DNA of 64,000 nt, taken from the NCBI GenBank assembly GCA_030602315.1, contig JAUVZY010000002.1:1-64000 (forward strand), read 5' to 3'. The stretch's first letter is position 1. Each line of letters opens with the position of its first letter. The DNA comes from Pseudomonadaceae bacterium. GTDB lineage: Bacteria; Pseudomonadota; Gammaproteobacteria; Pseudomonadales; Pseudomonadaceae. The translations under genes were made by a program, and so were the position numbers. The notes under the pieces are model-generated. The model saw only the letters and a list, made by a program, of their open reading frames with translations, was not told where the DNA came from and made no database searches. Positions 43,712 to 52,952 of the stretch are shown in pieces.

Positions 43712-46255
43712 ATGCTGCGAAAGATTCTCCTTGGCCTGGGCCTGCTGTTCGGTCTCGCGCTGGTCGGCGTGTTGATCATCTGGCATCGCGTGGACCAGCA
43801 ACTGACCCTGCATGGCATCGAGCACGTCGACTGGCAGGGTCTGCGCCTGGAGCGGCGTGGCCTTTATCTCGAGCAGCTGCAACTGCTGCACCGCGATAGC
43901 GCCGACAGCCGCTTGATGCTGACGGCCCAGGGCACGCGGCTGCAGGTGGCCGGCCTTGCCATCCTGCGCCTCGACATCCAGCACCTGGAGCTGGACTGGC
44001 ATCCCTCGGAAGCCCTGCAACCGGCCCGCGCCGCCCCCCCCACCTGGCGCCTTGAGGAGCTGCGCGACGCGCTGGCTTTCGCGCCACAGCAGGCACAGGT
44101 GGACACCTGGCGATTGACCCTGCCCTGCCAGCAGACCCGCTGCACCTTGGCAGGCCAGCTCCGTTGGCAGCGTCCGGCGCACGCTTCGTCCGCCGAGGCA
44201 AGCGTGGCGCTGCTGCACAACGCCCATCGCCTGACCATCGAAGCCTCCCTGGCGGCGCCGGACTCAGAGGCTGATCTGCTGCTGCGCCTGCTCACCGATG
44301 GCAACCCGCGCCTCGAATCGCGTCATCGCCTGACCGAAACGAACGAAGGACTGGACTGGCGGGGCAGCCTGGCCTTGGCCGAACTGCCCGAAGCCGCCTG
44401 GCTGATCGATTGGCTGGCGCCCTGGACCAGCTTTCAGCTCGCCGACCTGCCGGCGATACCCGAGCAGATGCGCCTGGGCGCCAGCTGGGCCCTGGTCCTG
44501 CCGGACTTTTCGCCTGCGCGAGCCAGCGGTGCCCTGCAGGCGGCGCTGCACCTTCCCGCGCCCTGGCCGGTACCGGGGCTTGGACTGATCGAGGGCGACC
44601 TGAGCCTGGCGCTCCAAGGCGCCGCGGGCCAGTGGCGCCCGACTGCACTCGACGGCGCCTTGCGCCTGCGGCCACAGCCCGAGCATCTGGCAGCGATCCC
44701 GCCTGCCATGCGGCCGAACAGCCTCGATCTGATCGTTAAGCCGGCGGCGTCCGAGCAACCTATCGACGCCCTGCAGCTGGCCGTCGACATCCGCAGTGAT
44801 GGACCGCTGCCGTTGCGCCTGCACACGGCCGAACTGGAGCTGGTGCTCTCACCGCTGAGCGTGCGCACGCCGCGTGCCGAACTGAGCGTCATGGCCAAGG
44901 ATCTCGCGCTCGAGCATTGGCGAGCCCGCGACCTGGGCGCTCAGCTCGCCTTTGCCTTGCACTACGCCGGGGGCGAATTCACCCTGACAGGACAGACCGG
45001 CTCCAAACTGCGCGCCGCCAGGCTAAGCGACCCAAGCGATCCAGGCCTCGATCTGCGCGGCATCGACCTGGCTCTCGAGGCTCTGACCGTCACCGGCGCC
45101 ACCCAGACGGCCAACTGGACCACGTCATTGAGACCGACTCTGCGCATCGCGCAGCTCGACCATCCCCTGCTGCATGCCCAAAGCTGGCACTGGAGCGGCG
45201 AAGTCACCGCCAGCCCTAACCAGGCCAGCGCCAGCGGCACGCTGCGTAATGATGCCGGGCTCAGCGGGCAGACCCAGCTCAACTGGCGAGCCGCGAGCGC
45301 CACCCGCCTCGCCGTGAACCTGGACGAGCTTTTCCTGCGTGCCGGCAACCCGCTGGCGGCCACCGCATCCGACTGGCCCGAGGCGCTGACGCTCACTCAA
45401 GGTCGCCTGCGTACCGAGGCCGCCCTGACATGGGCGCCCGGTGCATCGCCGCAGGCGCGCCTGCGGGTCGACGCCAGAGGCCTGGGCGGCGTCTACGATC
45501 GCAGCGAATTCAGCGGACTCACCGGCCAGGCCGACCTCGCCGTCGAGGATCAGCGGGTGCGCCTCGTGCTCGACTCGCTGCGCATCGAGCAGTTGAACCC
45601 GGGCCTCGCACTGGGGCCGCTGACCTTTGCCGGCAACTACCAGGCCACACTCGCTGCGCCGCTGAGCGGTACCCTGGCGTGGCGTGAAGCGCGCCTGCGC
45701 GTGCTGGGCGGCGAGCTGCGAGCCCAACCAGGACAACAGCCATTCGACGGTCCTGCGCCCTTGCAGCAGATAACCATCGACGGGCTCGAGCTGGCCGAGC
45801 TGCTGGCGGCCTACCCCGCCGAGGGGTTGTCCGGCGACGGCACCCTCGACGGCGAACTGCAGCTGCGTTACGCGCAGGGCAAGCTCATCGTCGAGCAGGG
45901 TCAGGTAAACGCACGCTCGGCGGGCACCTTGCGCTTCGACTCGCCACGCATTGCTGCCCTCGGCCGCACCAACCCGGCGATGCAACTGGTCGCCGAAGCA
46001 TTGCGCAACTTTCGCTTCGATCTTCTGAGCAGCGACATCCGCTATGATGAAAACGGCCTGCTACGCCTCGGCGTGCGCCTGCATGGGCGCAACCCGGAGC
46101 TCGAGCGCGGGCGACCGGTGCACTTCAACATCAACCTTGAGGAAGACATCCCGGCACTGCTCACCAGCCTGCAACTATCCGACCGCGTCAGCGAGACCAT
46201 CCAGCGACGCGTTCAGGAGCGACTGCGACAGTCCGGCCCCCGTCCAACCCCCTGA
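43712..46255 (+). CDS. ydbH: AsmA-like envelope protein YdbH (intermembrane phospholipid transport)
   Basis: An 847-residue protein with one N-terminal membrane anchor (about 5-24) and a long periplasmic part rich in alternating beta-strand pattern, ending in the YdbH/DctA-like domain (LRNFRFDLLSSDIRYDENGLLRLGVRLHGRNP). TamB, YhdP and YdbH together carry phospholipids to the outer membrane in E. coli. The following two genes are the YdbH partners YnbE and YdbL, which confirms the assignment. The ATG at 43712 starts directly at the basic MLRK before the anchor; an in-frame GTG at 43685 is less likely. Confidence 0.88.
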   Translation: MLRKILLGLGLLFGLALVGVLIIWHRVDQQLTLHGIEHVDWQGLRLERRGLYLEQLQLLHRDSADSRLMLTAQGTRLQVAGLAILRLDIQHLELDWHPSEALQPARAAPPTWRLEELRDALAFAPQQAQVDTWRLTLPCQQTRCTLAGQLRWQRPAHASSAEASVALLHNAHRLTIEASLAAPDSEADLLLRLLTDGNPRLESRHRLTETNEGLDWRGSLALAELPEAAWLIDWLAPWTSFQLADLPAIPEQMRLGASWALVLPDFSPARASGALQAALHLPAPWPVPGLGLIEGDLSLALQGAAGQWRPTALDGALRLRPQPEHLAAIPPAMRPNSLDLIVKPAASEQPIDALQLAVDIRSDGPLPLRLHTAELELVLSPLSVRTPRAELSVMAKDLALEHWRARDLGAQLAFALHYAGGEFTLTGQTGSKLRAARLSDPSDPGLDLRGIDLALEALTVTGATQTANWTTSLRPTLRIAQLDHPLLHAQSWHWSGEVTASPNQASASGTLRNDAGLSGQTQLNWRAASATRLAVNLDELFLRAGNPLAATASDWPEALTLTQGRLRTEAALTWAPGASPQARLRVDARGLGGVYDRSEFSGLTGQADLAVEDQRVRLVLDSLRIEQLNPGLALGPLTFAGNYQATLAAPLSGTLAWREARLRVLGGELRAQPGQQPFDGPAPLQQITIDGLELAELLAAYPAEGLSGDGTLDGELQLRYAQGKLIVEQGQVNARSAGTLRFDSPRIAALGRTNPAMQLVAEALRNFRFDLLSSDIRYDENGLLRLGVRLHGRNPELERGRPVHFNINLEEDIPALLTSLQLSDRVSETIQRRVQERLRQSGPRPTP

Positions 46256-46272
46256 CCGCGGAGAGCGCTCCC

Positions 46273-46461
46273 ATGTGGCCGCGCCTGATTCTGAGTATCC
46301 CGTTGCTGTTGCTTATCGCCGCCTGTACGCCACGGGTCGAGCTGGCGGTACCCGATGAGCCGATCAACATCAACCTTAACGTGAAGATCGAGCACGACAT
46401 CTACATCCGCGTCGACAAACAGCTCGACGCCATCATCAACGAAGACAGCGGACTGTTCTGA
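46273..46461 (+). CDS. ynbE: YnbE-like outer membrane lipoprotein
   Basis: A 62-residue lipoprotein with signal sequence and lipobox LIAAC (Cys18), then a short strand region (INLNVKIEHDIYIRVD). In E. coli YnbE stacks beta-strands onto YdbH to complete the bridge to the outer membrane. It lies 17 bp after ydbH and 4 bp before ydbL. Confidence 0.85.
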   Translation: MWPRLILSIPLLLLIAACTPRVELAVPDEPININLNVKIEHDIYIRVDKQLDAIINEDSGLF

Positions 46462-46465
46462 CGCC

Positions 46466-46804
46466 ATGAAACTCAACCTCAAGCTGGGACTGCTACTACT
46501 GGCACTGAGCCTGCCTGCAGCGGCGCTGACGCTGAACGAAGCCATGGCCAACCTCGCCCAGGCCAAGGCCAGCGGACTGGTCGGCGAACAGCCCGATGGC
46601 TACCTCGGCGTGGTGCGCGCCTCCGCCAACGCCGATGCCATCGCCGCCCAGATCAACCAGGCTCGCCGCGCCGAATACCATCGGCTGGCCATCCAGAACG
46701 GCATCAACGTCCGCGACGTCGAGCGTCTGGCAGGCAAGAAGGCCATCGAAAAGACACCATCCGGCCAGTTCGTGCTGATCGATGGCAAATGGCTTCGCAA
46801 ATAA
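46466..46804 (+). CDS. ydbL: YdbL family protein (DUF1318)
   Basis: A 112-residue periplasmic protein with signal peptide ending near AAA (about 20) and the DUF1318 pattern LNEAMANLAQAKASGLVGEQPDGYLGVV, then AQINQARRAEYHRLA. E. coli YdbL prevents uncontrolled multimerisation of YnbE. It closes the ydbH-ynbE-ydbL operon. Confidence 0.88.
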   Translation: MKLNLKLGLLLLALSLPAAALTLNEAMANLAQAKASGLVGEQPDGYLGVVRASANADAIAAQINQARRAEYHRLAIQNGINVRDVERLAGKKAIEKTPSGQFVLIDGKWLRK

Positions 46805-46959
46805 ACGCGGACCATCGCTGATCCGGCGTCGCGGCGTTCATCCGACCCCGCGGCGCATTTACCCCTGACCGGGCAACCCCTCACTCGGCCATCAAGCCCT
46901 TGCCGCAAAGCGGCTTCGCTGCGATATCATTTTGAGATACGTCTCACAGAATCGCTGCC

Positions 46960-47439
46960 ATGCCTCTTTCTATGCCCACATCGCCCTTCCCCTGGCTGCT
47001 CGGCCTGGCCGGCATCGCGACCATGGCCATGGCTGGCTATCAGATGCGCGAATCCGCGCGGGTCGAGGCGAAAGCCAACTTGCACGTCGCCCAGGCCCGC
47101 GAGGCCATCGAGCGGACCCGCCAGGAACATGCCGAGCTGCGTGAAACGCTGAACGTGATTTTGGAAGAGGCACGCAGCATCGCGGCGCAAGCCGAAGCCA
47201 TGCAGCAACGCCAACGCCGCGAAGTGATCTTGCTCCCGCCGAACGTACCGCCGGCAGCGCCGGTGCAGACTGCCGAACTCAAGGAGCAGGCCTGGAAGAA
47301 CTACTTCCGGCCGATCAAGGGTTGCGAGGTATGGCGTGACGACGCCCACATGGTCGAATGCCAGAATCAGGTCATTCGTGCCAAGCGCGAATTCGAACAG
47401 CGCTGGAGCGCTGGCGAAATCAGCGTGCCCGGCGCCTGA
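46960..47439 (+). CDS. Hypothetical membrane-anchored coiled-coil protein
   Basis: I do not recognise a family. The 159-residue product has a membrane helix at about 10-26, a charged heptad-like region at 33-90 (AKANLHVAQAREAIERTR...) and a C-terminal part with two Cys (GCEVWRDDAHMVECQNQV). This suggests a small periplasmic domain with a disulfide. The ATG at 46960 is preferred; an in-frame ATG lies four codons later. A dyad, TGAGA-TACG-TCTCA, is centred 20 bp upstream. The codon pattern is like the neighbours, so it is probably a real gene. Confidence 0.65.
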   Translation: MPLSMPTSPFPWLLGLAGIATMAMAGYQMRESARVEAKANLHVAQAREAIERTRQEHAELRETLNVILEEARSIAAQAEAMQQRQRREVILLPPNVPPAAPVQTAELKEQAWKNYFRPIKGCEVWRDDAHMVECQNQVIRAKREFEQRWSAGEISVPGA

Positions 47440-47460
47440 AAGAACTCAACCAAACGCCAG

Positions 47461-47497
47461 AAACACAAAAGCCCCGACGAGCGGGGCTTTTGTGTTT
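47461..47497. terminator. Long bidirectional intrinsic terminator
   Basis: AAACACAAAAGCCCCG and its complement CGGGGCTTTTGTGTTT form a perfect 16-bp stem around ACGAG. It separates the hypothetical gene from tRNA-Ser. Confidence 0.92.
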
Positions 47498-47503
47498 ATG
47501 TAA

Positions 47504-47593
47504 TGGCGGAGAGATAGGGATTTGAACCCTAGGTACGGTTGCCCGTACAACGGATTTCGAATCCGTCCCGTTCGGCCACTCCGGCATCTCTCC
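47504..47593 (-). tRNA. tRNA-Ser (anticodon CGA)
   Basis: The 90-nt gene has acceptor GGAGAGA/TCTCTCC, discriminator G and encoded CCA. The anticodon loop TTCGAAA carries CGA. The long variable arm (GTACGGGCAACCGTAC) is typical of tRNA-Ser. Confidence 0.96.
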
Positions 47594-47694
47594 AGCGGCG
47601 CGCATAATAACAGCTCGCCAACGATTGTCGAACCCCGACGCTGCATTTTTCTTTCCCTTAACAAGGGCTTGCCGCAGCGCCAAGGCGGTCGGGG

Positions 47695-48561
47695 TCAGAC
47701 CGTGAGGCGCTCCAGTGCTTCGCGATACTTCTGCGCCGTTTTCTCGGCGACCTCGGCGGGCACCGCCGGTGCCGGCGGCTGCTTGTTCCAACCGGTGGAT
47801 TCGAGCCAATCTCGCACGAACTGCTTGTCGAAGCTCGGCGGATTCTTGCCTTCTACATAGCTGTCGGCCGGCCAGAAGCGGCTGGAATCGGGTGTCAGCA
47901 CCTCGTCCATCAGCGTCAGCGTGCCGTCTTCATCGAGGCCGAACTCGAACTTGGTGTCGGCGATGATGATGCCGCGAGTCGCCGCATACTCCGCCGCCGC
48001 CTTGTACAAGGCCAGCGAGGTGTCGCGCACCTTGGCCGCCAGCTCGGCTCCGATGATCTCTTCGCAGCGCGCGTAGCTGATGTTCTCGTCGTGGTCACCG
48101 ACCGCCGCCTTGGTCGACGGTGTGAAGATCGGCTCAGGCAGCCGCGAGGCTTCCTTCAGCCCCTCCGGCAGGGCGATACCGCAGACAGTGCCGCTCTTTT
48201 GGTATTCCTTCCAGCCCGAGCCAACCAGGTAGCCGCGCACGATTGCCTCGACGGCGACCGGCTTGAGCCGCTTGGCGACCACTGCTCGCCCCTCGACCAA
48301 GGGCAATTCGGCCGCCGATACCACATCCTCGACCTGGTCGCCGGTGAAATGGTTGGGCACCAGATGCCCGAGCTTATCGAACCAGAAGTTGGAGATGGCG
48401 GTGAGGATCTTGCCCTTGTCCGGAATCGGCTCGGCGAGGATGACGTCGAAAGCGGACAGGCGGTCGCTGGCCACCATCAGCATGCGCTTGTCGTCGATCT
48501 CATAAAGGTCACGGACCTTACCGGAGTAGAGTTTCTTCAGGCTAAGGGCAGACGCAGTCAT
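47695..48561 (-). CDS. purC: SAICAR synthetase PurC, long form
   Basis: The 288-residue enzyme adds aspartate to CAIR in purine synthesis. Motifs are [36 protein letters not shown] and [28 protein letters not shown]. It is about 50 residues longer than the 236-residue PurC I know from P. aeruginosa and reads like the long, ADE1/beta-proteobacterial type. Position (bamC upstream, tRNA-Ser downstream) is where Pseudomonas purC normally sits. The ATG at 48561 is the first of the frame. Confidence 0.93.
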   Translation of the reverse strand: MTASALSLKKLYSGKVRDLYEIDDKRMLMVASDRLSAFDVILAEPIPDKGKILTAISNFWFDKLGHLVPNHFTGDQVEDVVSAAELPLVEGRAVVAKRLKPVAVEAIVRGYLVGSGWKEYQKSGTVCGIALPEGLKEASRLPEPIFTPSTKAAVGDHDENISYARCEEIIGAELAAKVRDTSLALYKAAAEYAATRGIIIADTKFEFGLDEDGTLTLMDEVLTPDSSRFWPADSYVEGKNPPSFDKQFVRDWLESTGWNKQPPAPAVPAEVAEKTAQKYREALERLTV

Positions 48562-48588
48562 GTCGATTTTCCGGTTATCAGAAAGTAA

Positions 48589-48612
48589 ACAGGCGAACCC
48601 GGGTTCGCCTGT
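48589..48612. terminator. Perfect 24-nt palindrome between bamC and purC
   Basis: ACAGGCGAACCC is followed directly by its reverse complement GGGTTCGCCTGT. On the minus strand TTTACTTTC follows, so it may be a terminator or attenuator between bamC and purC. The missing loop means the hairpin would open at its tip. Confidence 0.5.
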
Positions 48613-48636
48613 ACTGAAAGGGGCTGCAGCGCGCGC

Positions 48637-49329
48637 TCAGCCCAGGTTGTCCTGGATCAGGCCAAGCACTCGGCGAGCCACGTCAGCCGGTGCCGGCGTG
48701 TCCGCGTCACGCTCGACCGAGATCCGCACCCGATCGCCGATATCCATCACCCGCACCTGATAGCGCTCGGCGCGCGCCTCGCTGGAACGCTCGCCGCGGC
48801 CGAACAGCCGCGCGAAGAAGCCCGGTCCATCGCCGCGCTTGGCGCCTTCGGCGAGGTTGATGTAGTACAGGCCCTGGCTGCGATCGAGATCGTCGACGCG
48901 CACATCGGCTGCATCGAGGGCACGACCGATGCTCGCCCAGGCGCGGTTGAAATCACTCTCGAGCTGCAGCAGCGGCTGCCCGCTGGCATCGGTGGCACGG
49001 CTGATACTGGTCGGGGCATCGTAGCGACGCGCCTGAGACAGTGAAACGGTATCGCCCTGCTCCGCCGCCCGCACCTGCACCAGGGGCGGCCGCGGCACGC
49101 TGAAGGCGCCTGGCTCGGTCAGCGTGGGAACCTGTGCCGGGATTGCCAGCAGCGGCTCGAGCGAACGCGTCTGCATGCCGTTCGGCACCTGCATCGGCGG
49201 TTGCTGACTTGCGGTTTGGTACTCGCGCGCGCGATCACGGAAGTACCCCTCGTCACCCCACAACCACGAGCAGCCGCTACCAAGCGAAGCCAGCAGGGCG
49301 AGGGTGGAAAGACCAGCCAAACGCTTCAT
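48637..49329 (-). CDS. bamC: Outer membrane protein assembly factor BamC
   Basis: A 230-residue lipoprotein (NlpB/DapX) with lipobox ending at Cys20 (LGSGCSW). The unstructured N-terminal stretch rich in Pro/Gln precedes two helix-grip domains, shorter than E. coli BamC. It is part of the Bam complex that inserts beta-barrel proteins. The ATG at 49329 gives a regular signal peptide. It lies 17 bp after dapA, the usual operon. Confidence 0.9.
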   Translation of the reverse strand: MKRLAGLSTLALLASLGSGCSWLWGDEGYFRDRAREYQTASQQPPMQVPNGMQTRSLEPLLAIPAQVPTLTEPGAFSVPRPPLVQVRAAEQGDTVSLSQARRYDAPTSISRATDASGQPLLQLESDFNRAWASIGRALDAADVRVDDLDRSQGLYYINLAEGAKRGDGPGFFARLFGRGERSSEARAERYQVRVMDIGDRVRISVERDADTPAPADVARRVLGLIQDNLG

Positions 49330-49346
49330 GAACGATCCCTTCGCTG

Positions 49347-50225
49347 TCACTTCAGAATGCCGCACTGTTGCATCGCCTGACGCAACGGAGCCTGGAAGGG
49401 CTCGCTGAGCCAGGTCAGCGGCAGACGGATGCCGGCCGGGATCAGTCCCATCTCATGCAGCGCCCACTTCACCGGAATCGGGTTCGATTCGAGAAACAGC
49501 GCCTTGTGCAGCGGCATCAGGCTGTCGTTGATGGCCCGTGCCTTGTCGGCCTCGCCTGCCATGGCGGCCGCGCAGAGGTCGCTCATGGCACGCGGGGCGA
49601 CGTTGGCAGTAACGGAGATATTGCCCTTGCCCCCCATCAGCATCAGCTCTACCGCAGTGGGGTCGTCACCGGAGTAGACAAGAAAATCCTGCGGTACGCG
49701 ATCGAGCACCTGGCGGGCACGCTCAAGATTGCCGGTCGCCTCCTTGATGCCAATGATGTTGTCCACCACGGCCAGGCGCTCGACGGTTTCCGGCAGCATG
49801 TCGCAGACGGTGCGTCCCGGTACGTTGTAGAGGATCTGCGGGATGGACACGGTTTCGGCGATCAGCCGGAAATGCCGGTAGAGGCCTTCCTGAGTCGGCT
49901 TGTTGTAGTAAGGGGTTACCAGCAGGCAGGCATCGGCACCGACGTCCTTGGCAGCCTGGGTCAGCTCGATGGACTCGCGGGTCGAATTGCCGCCCGTGCC
50001 GGCGATTACCGGCATGCGCCCGTTGATCTGAGCGACTACGCGGCGGATGACTTCGACGTGCTCATCGACGTCGAGGGTGGCCGACTCGCCGGTGGTGCCC
50101 ACGGCGACGATCGCGTTGGTGCCTTCCTGAAGATGGAAATCGACCAGTTCACCGAGACTTTTCCAGTCCACAGCACCCTGTTCATCCATGGGCGTGACCA
50201 GCGCCACCATACTGCCCGCAATCAT
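49347..50225 (-). CDS. dapA: 4-hydroxy-tetrahydrodipicolinate synthase
   Basis: The 292-residue TIM-barrel aldolase has the Schiff-base Lys161 (GIKEATG), Tyr133, Arg138 and Thr44-Thr45 at the E. coli positions. It condenses pyruvate and aspartate semialdehyde in lysine and diaminopimelate synthesis. It diverges from gcvR. Confidence 0.96.
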   Translation of the reverse strand: MIAGSMVALVTPMDEQGAVDWKSLGELVDFHLQEGTNAIVAVGTTGESATLDVDEHVEVIRRVVAQINGRMPVIAGTGGNSTRESIELTQAAKDVGADACLLVTPYYNKPTQEGLYRHFRLIAETVSIPQILYNVPGRTVCDMLPETVERLAVVDNIIGIKEATGNLERARQVLDRVPQDFLVYSGDDPTAVELMLMGGKGNISVTANVAPRAMSDLCAAAMAGEADKARAINDSLMPLHKALFLESNPIPVKWALHEMGLIPAGIRLPLTWLSEPFQAPLRQAMQQCGILK

Positions 50226-50421
50226 CCGCCACTCCTGCCGATCAGCGATAAAGAGACGCGCAATGGTACAAGGCTCGCAGGCGCTTTGCGAGGGGCGAAC
50301 ATGGTCGGCAAAAAGACCGCACAGAGCCGGCGATCACCGAAACCTCAATTCCATCGGACGGCCATTTTCGCTAACCTTTGAAAGCTTCGTTCCGCTGACC
50401 GATCGACCCACAGGATCCTGC

Positions 50422-50979
50422 ATGGCACTCCCTACCCCTCGCGAACAGTTCCTCGTCATCAGCGCCCTGGGGCCTGATCCCATGGCGCTGTCCAGCCTGT
50501 TCTGCCGCGCCTGCATGGAAAACCGCTGCGCCATCGACAACACCCGCCTCACCCGCCACGGCGAATTCAGTGCGCTGGTACTGCAGGTATCGGGCAGTTG
50601 GGATGCGCTGGCTCGCATGGAGTCAGCGGTGCCCAGCCTGGCCAAGAAGCACGGGCTGCGGGCGAGCGTGACACGCAGCGCGCCGCTGGAGTACCGCCCG
50701 CAGGCGCTGCCCTATGTGGCCTACGTCAGCGCGGCCTATCGGCCGGACATCATCGGCGAGCTGTGTCAGTTCTTCCAGGATCATCGCGTCGAACTCGAAG
50801 CGATGACCTGCGAAACCTACCAGGCGCCCCAAACCGGCGGCACCATGCTCAACGCCACGCTGACCGTGATCCTGCCACCGGGCACGCAGATCAGCTGGCT
50901 GCGCGACCAGTTCCTCGATTTCGCCGACGCGCTCAATCTCGATGCACTGATCGAGCCGTGGCGCCCGCAGAATCCCTGA
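50422..50979 (+). CDS. gcvR: Glycine cleavage system transcriptional repressor GcvR-like
   Basis: A 185-residue protein made of two ACT domains (about 8-85 and 95-175), without DNA-binding motif. GcvR binds glycine and antagonises GcvA in E. coli. Its place between dapA and bcp is the standard Pseudomonas context. The ATG at 50422 has AGGA about 8 nt upstream. Confidence 0.88.
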   Translation: MALPTPREQFLVISALGPDPMALSSLFCRACMENRCAIDNTRLTRHGEFSALVLQVSGSWDALARMESAVPSLAKKHGLRASVTRSAPLEYRPQALPYVAYVSAAYRPDIIGELCQFFQDHRVELEAMTCETYQAPQTGGTMLNATLTVILPPGTQISWLRDQFLDFADALNLDALIEPWRPQNP

Positions 50980-50989
50980 GGCCTTTTCG

Positions 50990-51469
50990 ATGGATACAGC
51001 AACGCTTCACCAACCGGTTCCCGCGTTCCAGGCCCCGGCCACCAGCGGCCAGGTGATCGACCTGGCGCAGCTGCACGGCAAGCAGGTGGTGATCTACTTC
51101 TACCCCAAGGACAGCACTCCCGGCTGCACCACCGAGGGCCAGGACTTTCGTGACCTGCAGCCGGCCTTTCTACAGGCCGATACGCTGGTGTTCGGGGTAT
51201 CCCGCGACGGACTCAAGAGCCACGAGAACTTCAAGGCCAAGCAGGGTTTTCCATTCGAGCTCATCTCTGACCGGGAAGAAACACTCTGCAAACTCTTCGA
51301 TGTCATCAAGCTCAAGAAGCTGTACGGCAAGGAGCACCTGGGCATCGAACGCAGCACCTTCCTGATCGACAAGCAGGGCGTACTGCGCCACGAATGGCGG
51401 GGCGTGAAGGTCCCCGGTCACGTCCAACAGGTACTCGAAGCCGCTCAGGCCCTCAACGCGGGCGCCTGA
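50990..51469 (+). CDS. bcp: Thioredoxin-dependent thiol peroxidase Bcp/PrxQ
   Basis: A 159-residue peroxiredoxin with peroxidatic Cys46 in STPGCTTEG. The residue five positions on, Cys in E. coli Bcp, is Gln51. Resolution must therefore use another Cys (one lies in ETLCKLF), a partner thiol, or a 1-Cys mechanism. It reduces H2O2 and organic hydroperoxides. It lies 10 bp after gcvR and is convergent with the PerM-type gene. Confidence 0.93.
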   Translation: MDTATLHQPVPAFQAPATSGQVIDLAQLHGKQVVIYFYPKDSTPGCTTEGQDFRDLQPAFLQADTLVFGVSRDGLKSHENFKAKQGFPFELISDREETLCKLFDVIKLKKLYGKEHLGIERSTFLIDKQGVLRHEWRGVKVPGHVQQVLEAAQALNAGA

Positions 51470-51478
51470 GCACAGCGC

Positions 51479-52549
51479 TCAGCCCGCAGGCGGGTCCGTC
51501 TGCGGAGCCCTGGGCCAGGCGTCCAGCACCGCCTTGAACAGGCTGGCCAGCGGAATGGCGAAGAACACGCCCCAGAAGCCCCAGAGCCCACCAAACAGCA
51601 GCACCGCGCAGATAATTGCCACCGGATGCAGACTGACGGCCTCGGAAAACAGCAGCGGCACCAGCACATTGCCGTCGAGCGCCTGAATGACGGCGTAAAT
51701 CACCATCAGATAGATGAACTGGTCGCCCACGCCCCACTGGAACAGACCAATCAGTGCGACCGGTACCGTCGCGACCACCGCCCCGATATACGGCACCACG
51801 ACCGACAGACCGACCGTCAAAGCCAGCAGTGCCGCGTAGTTCAGCCCCATCAATGCAAAAGCGACATAGCTGACCGCCGCGACAATCAAAATCTCGATCG
51901 CCTTGCCGCGAATGTAATTGGCGATCTGCAGATTCATCTCCCGAGCCACCTGCGACAGCAACGGGCGCCGCGTCGGCAGGTAGCCACGAAACCAGCGACC
52001 GATCTGCTCCCGATCCTTGAGGAAGAAAAACACCAGGATCGGCACCAGCACCAGGTAGATCACCGCATTGAGCAGTAAGGGCAAGCTCGACAGCGACGAG
52101 GTGAGCACCACGTGGCCGAGACGGCCCAACTCGCCGCGCACCGAGTCGATGCCGCGCAGCACCTGCTCTTCGGACACCAGCTGCGGATAGCGCTCCGGCA
52201 GCAGCAGCAGCAGCGTCTGCCACTCCACCAGCATCCGTGGCAACTCATTGAACAGATTGAGCACCTGCTGCCAGATCAGCGGCAGCAGCACCAGCAGAAT
52301 GCCGGCAAGCGCCGACAGGAACAGCAGGAAGATCAACCAGACGGCCGCGATGTGCGGCAAGCCGATGCGCTCAAGGCTGTTGACCAGGCCCTGCATGAGA
52401 AACGCCAGCACCAGACCGGCCAGCACCGGAGCGAGCATGCCGCCGAGCGTCAGAACGGCGCCAAAGCCAATCAGCAGCAACACGCCCAGCAGCACCGCCT
52501 GCTCGTCGGAGAAGTAGCGGTGAAACCAGTTGCGCAACATCGTCAGCAT
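51479..52549 (-). CDS. AI-2E family transporter (PerM/YhhT type)
   Basis: A 356-residue membrane protein with about eight helices. The DUF20/AI-2E exporter pattern includes VPILVFFFLKDRE, PLLSQVAREMNLQIANYIRGKAIEI and VPYIGAVVATVPVALIGLFQ. The family includes TqsA and Na+/H+ antiporter-like members; the substrate is not predictable. It lies upstream of nothing on its strand and follows tusA by 45 bp. Confidence 0.88.
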   Translation of the reverse strand: MLTMLRNWFHRYFSDEQAVLLGVLLLIGFGAVLTLGGMLAPVLAGLVLAFLMQGLVNSLERIGLPHIAAVWLIFLLFLSALAGILLVLLPLIWQQVLNLFNELPRMLVEWQTLLLLLPERYPQLVSEEQVLRGIDSVRGELGRLGHVVLTSSLSSLPLLLNAVIYLVLVPILVFFFLKDREQIGRWFRGYLPTRRPLLSQVAREMNLQIANYIRGKAIEILIVAAVSYVAFALMGLNYAALLALTVGLSVVVPYIGAVVATVPVALIGLFQWGVGDQFIYLMVIYAVIQALDGNVLVPLLFSEAVSLHPVAIICAVLLFGGLWGFWGVFFAIPLASLFKAVLDAWPRAPQTDPPAG

Positions 52550-52594
52550 CTTCTATATCCAAAACAAAACAGCGCCCACCGGCGCCTTTGGCAA

Positions 52595-52843
52595 TCAGGC
52601 CTTGCGCAGCCAATAACGGAAGCTGCCGCCGTCCACGTCTTCACGTACCAGGGCATGTCCGGCCAGCGCAGCGAAACTGCGGAAGTCTCGCTGGGAACCG
52701 GGGTCGGTGGCGATGACCAACAGCACATCCCCGCTCTCAAGCCCATTGAGCGCAAGCTTCGCCTTCAACAGCGGCATCGGACAGCTCAGCCCAGAGGCAT
52801 CCACCTCGGCGGCGATCGTCACGCCATCAGAACCGTTGGTCAT
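52595..52843 (-). CDS. tusA: TusA family sulfurtransferase
   Basis: The 82-residue protein has the CPMP active site (Cys21) in DASGLSCPMPLLKAK. TusA relays persulfide sulfur for tRNA thiolation and molybdenum cofactor sulfuration; the P. aeruginosa protein at this locus (PA1006) has been linked to Moco. It is probably co-transcribed with the PerM-type gene and diverges from bepA. Confidence 0.93.
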   Translation of the reverse strand: MTNGSDGVTIAAEVDASGLSCPMPLLKAKLALNGLESGDVLLVIATDPGSQRDFRSFAALAGHALVREDVDGGSFRYWLRKA

Positions 52844-52952
52844 TTTTCCCTCCGGCAGGCAAAGCTGCCAGCATACGCACCCGGTGACACCCTGGCCAGC
52901 CGTCCACAGGGGGCGCTACATTAGCGACCTGTCCATTGTCGAGTGGTCCTGG

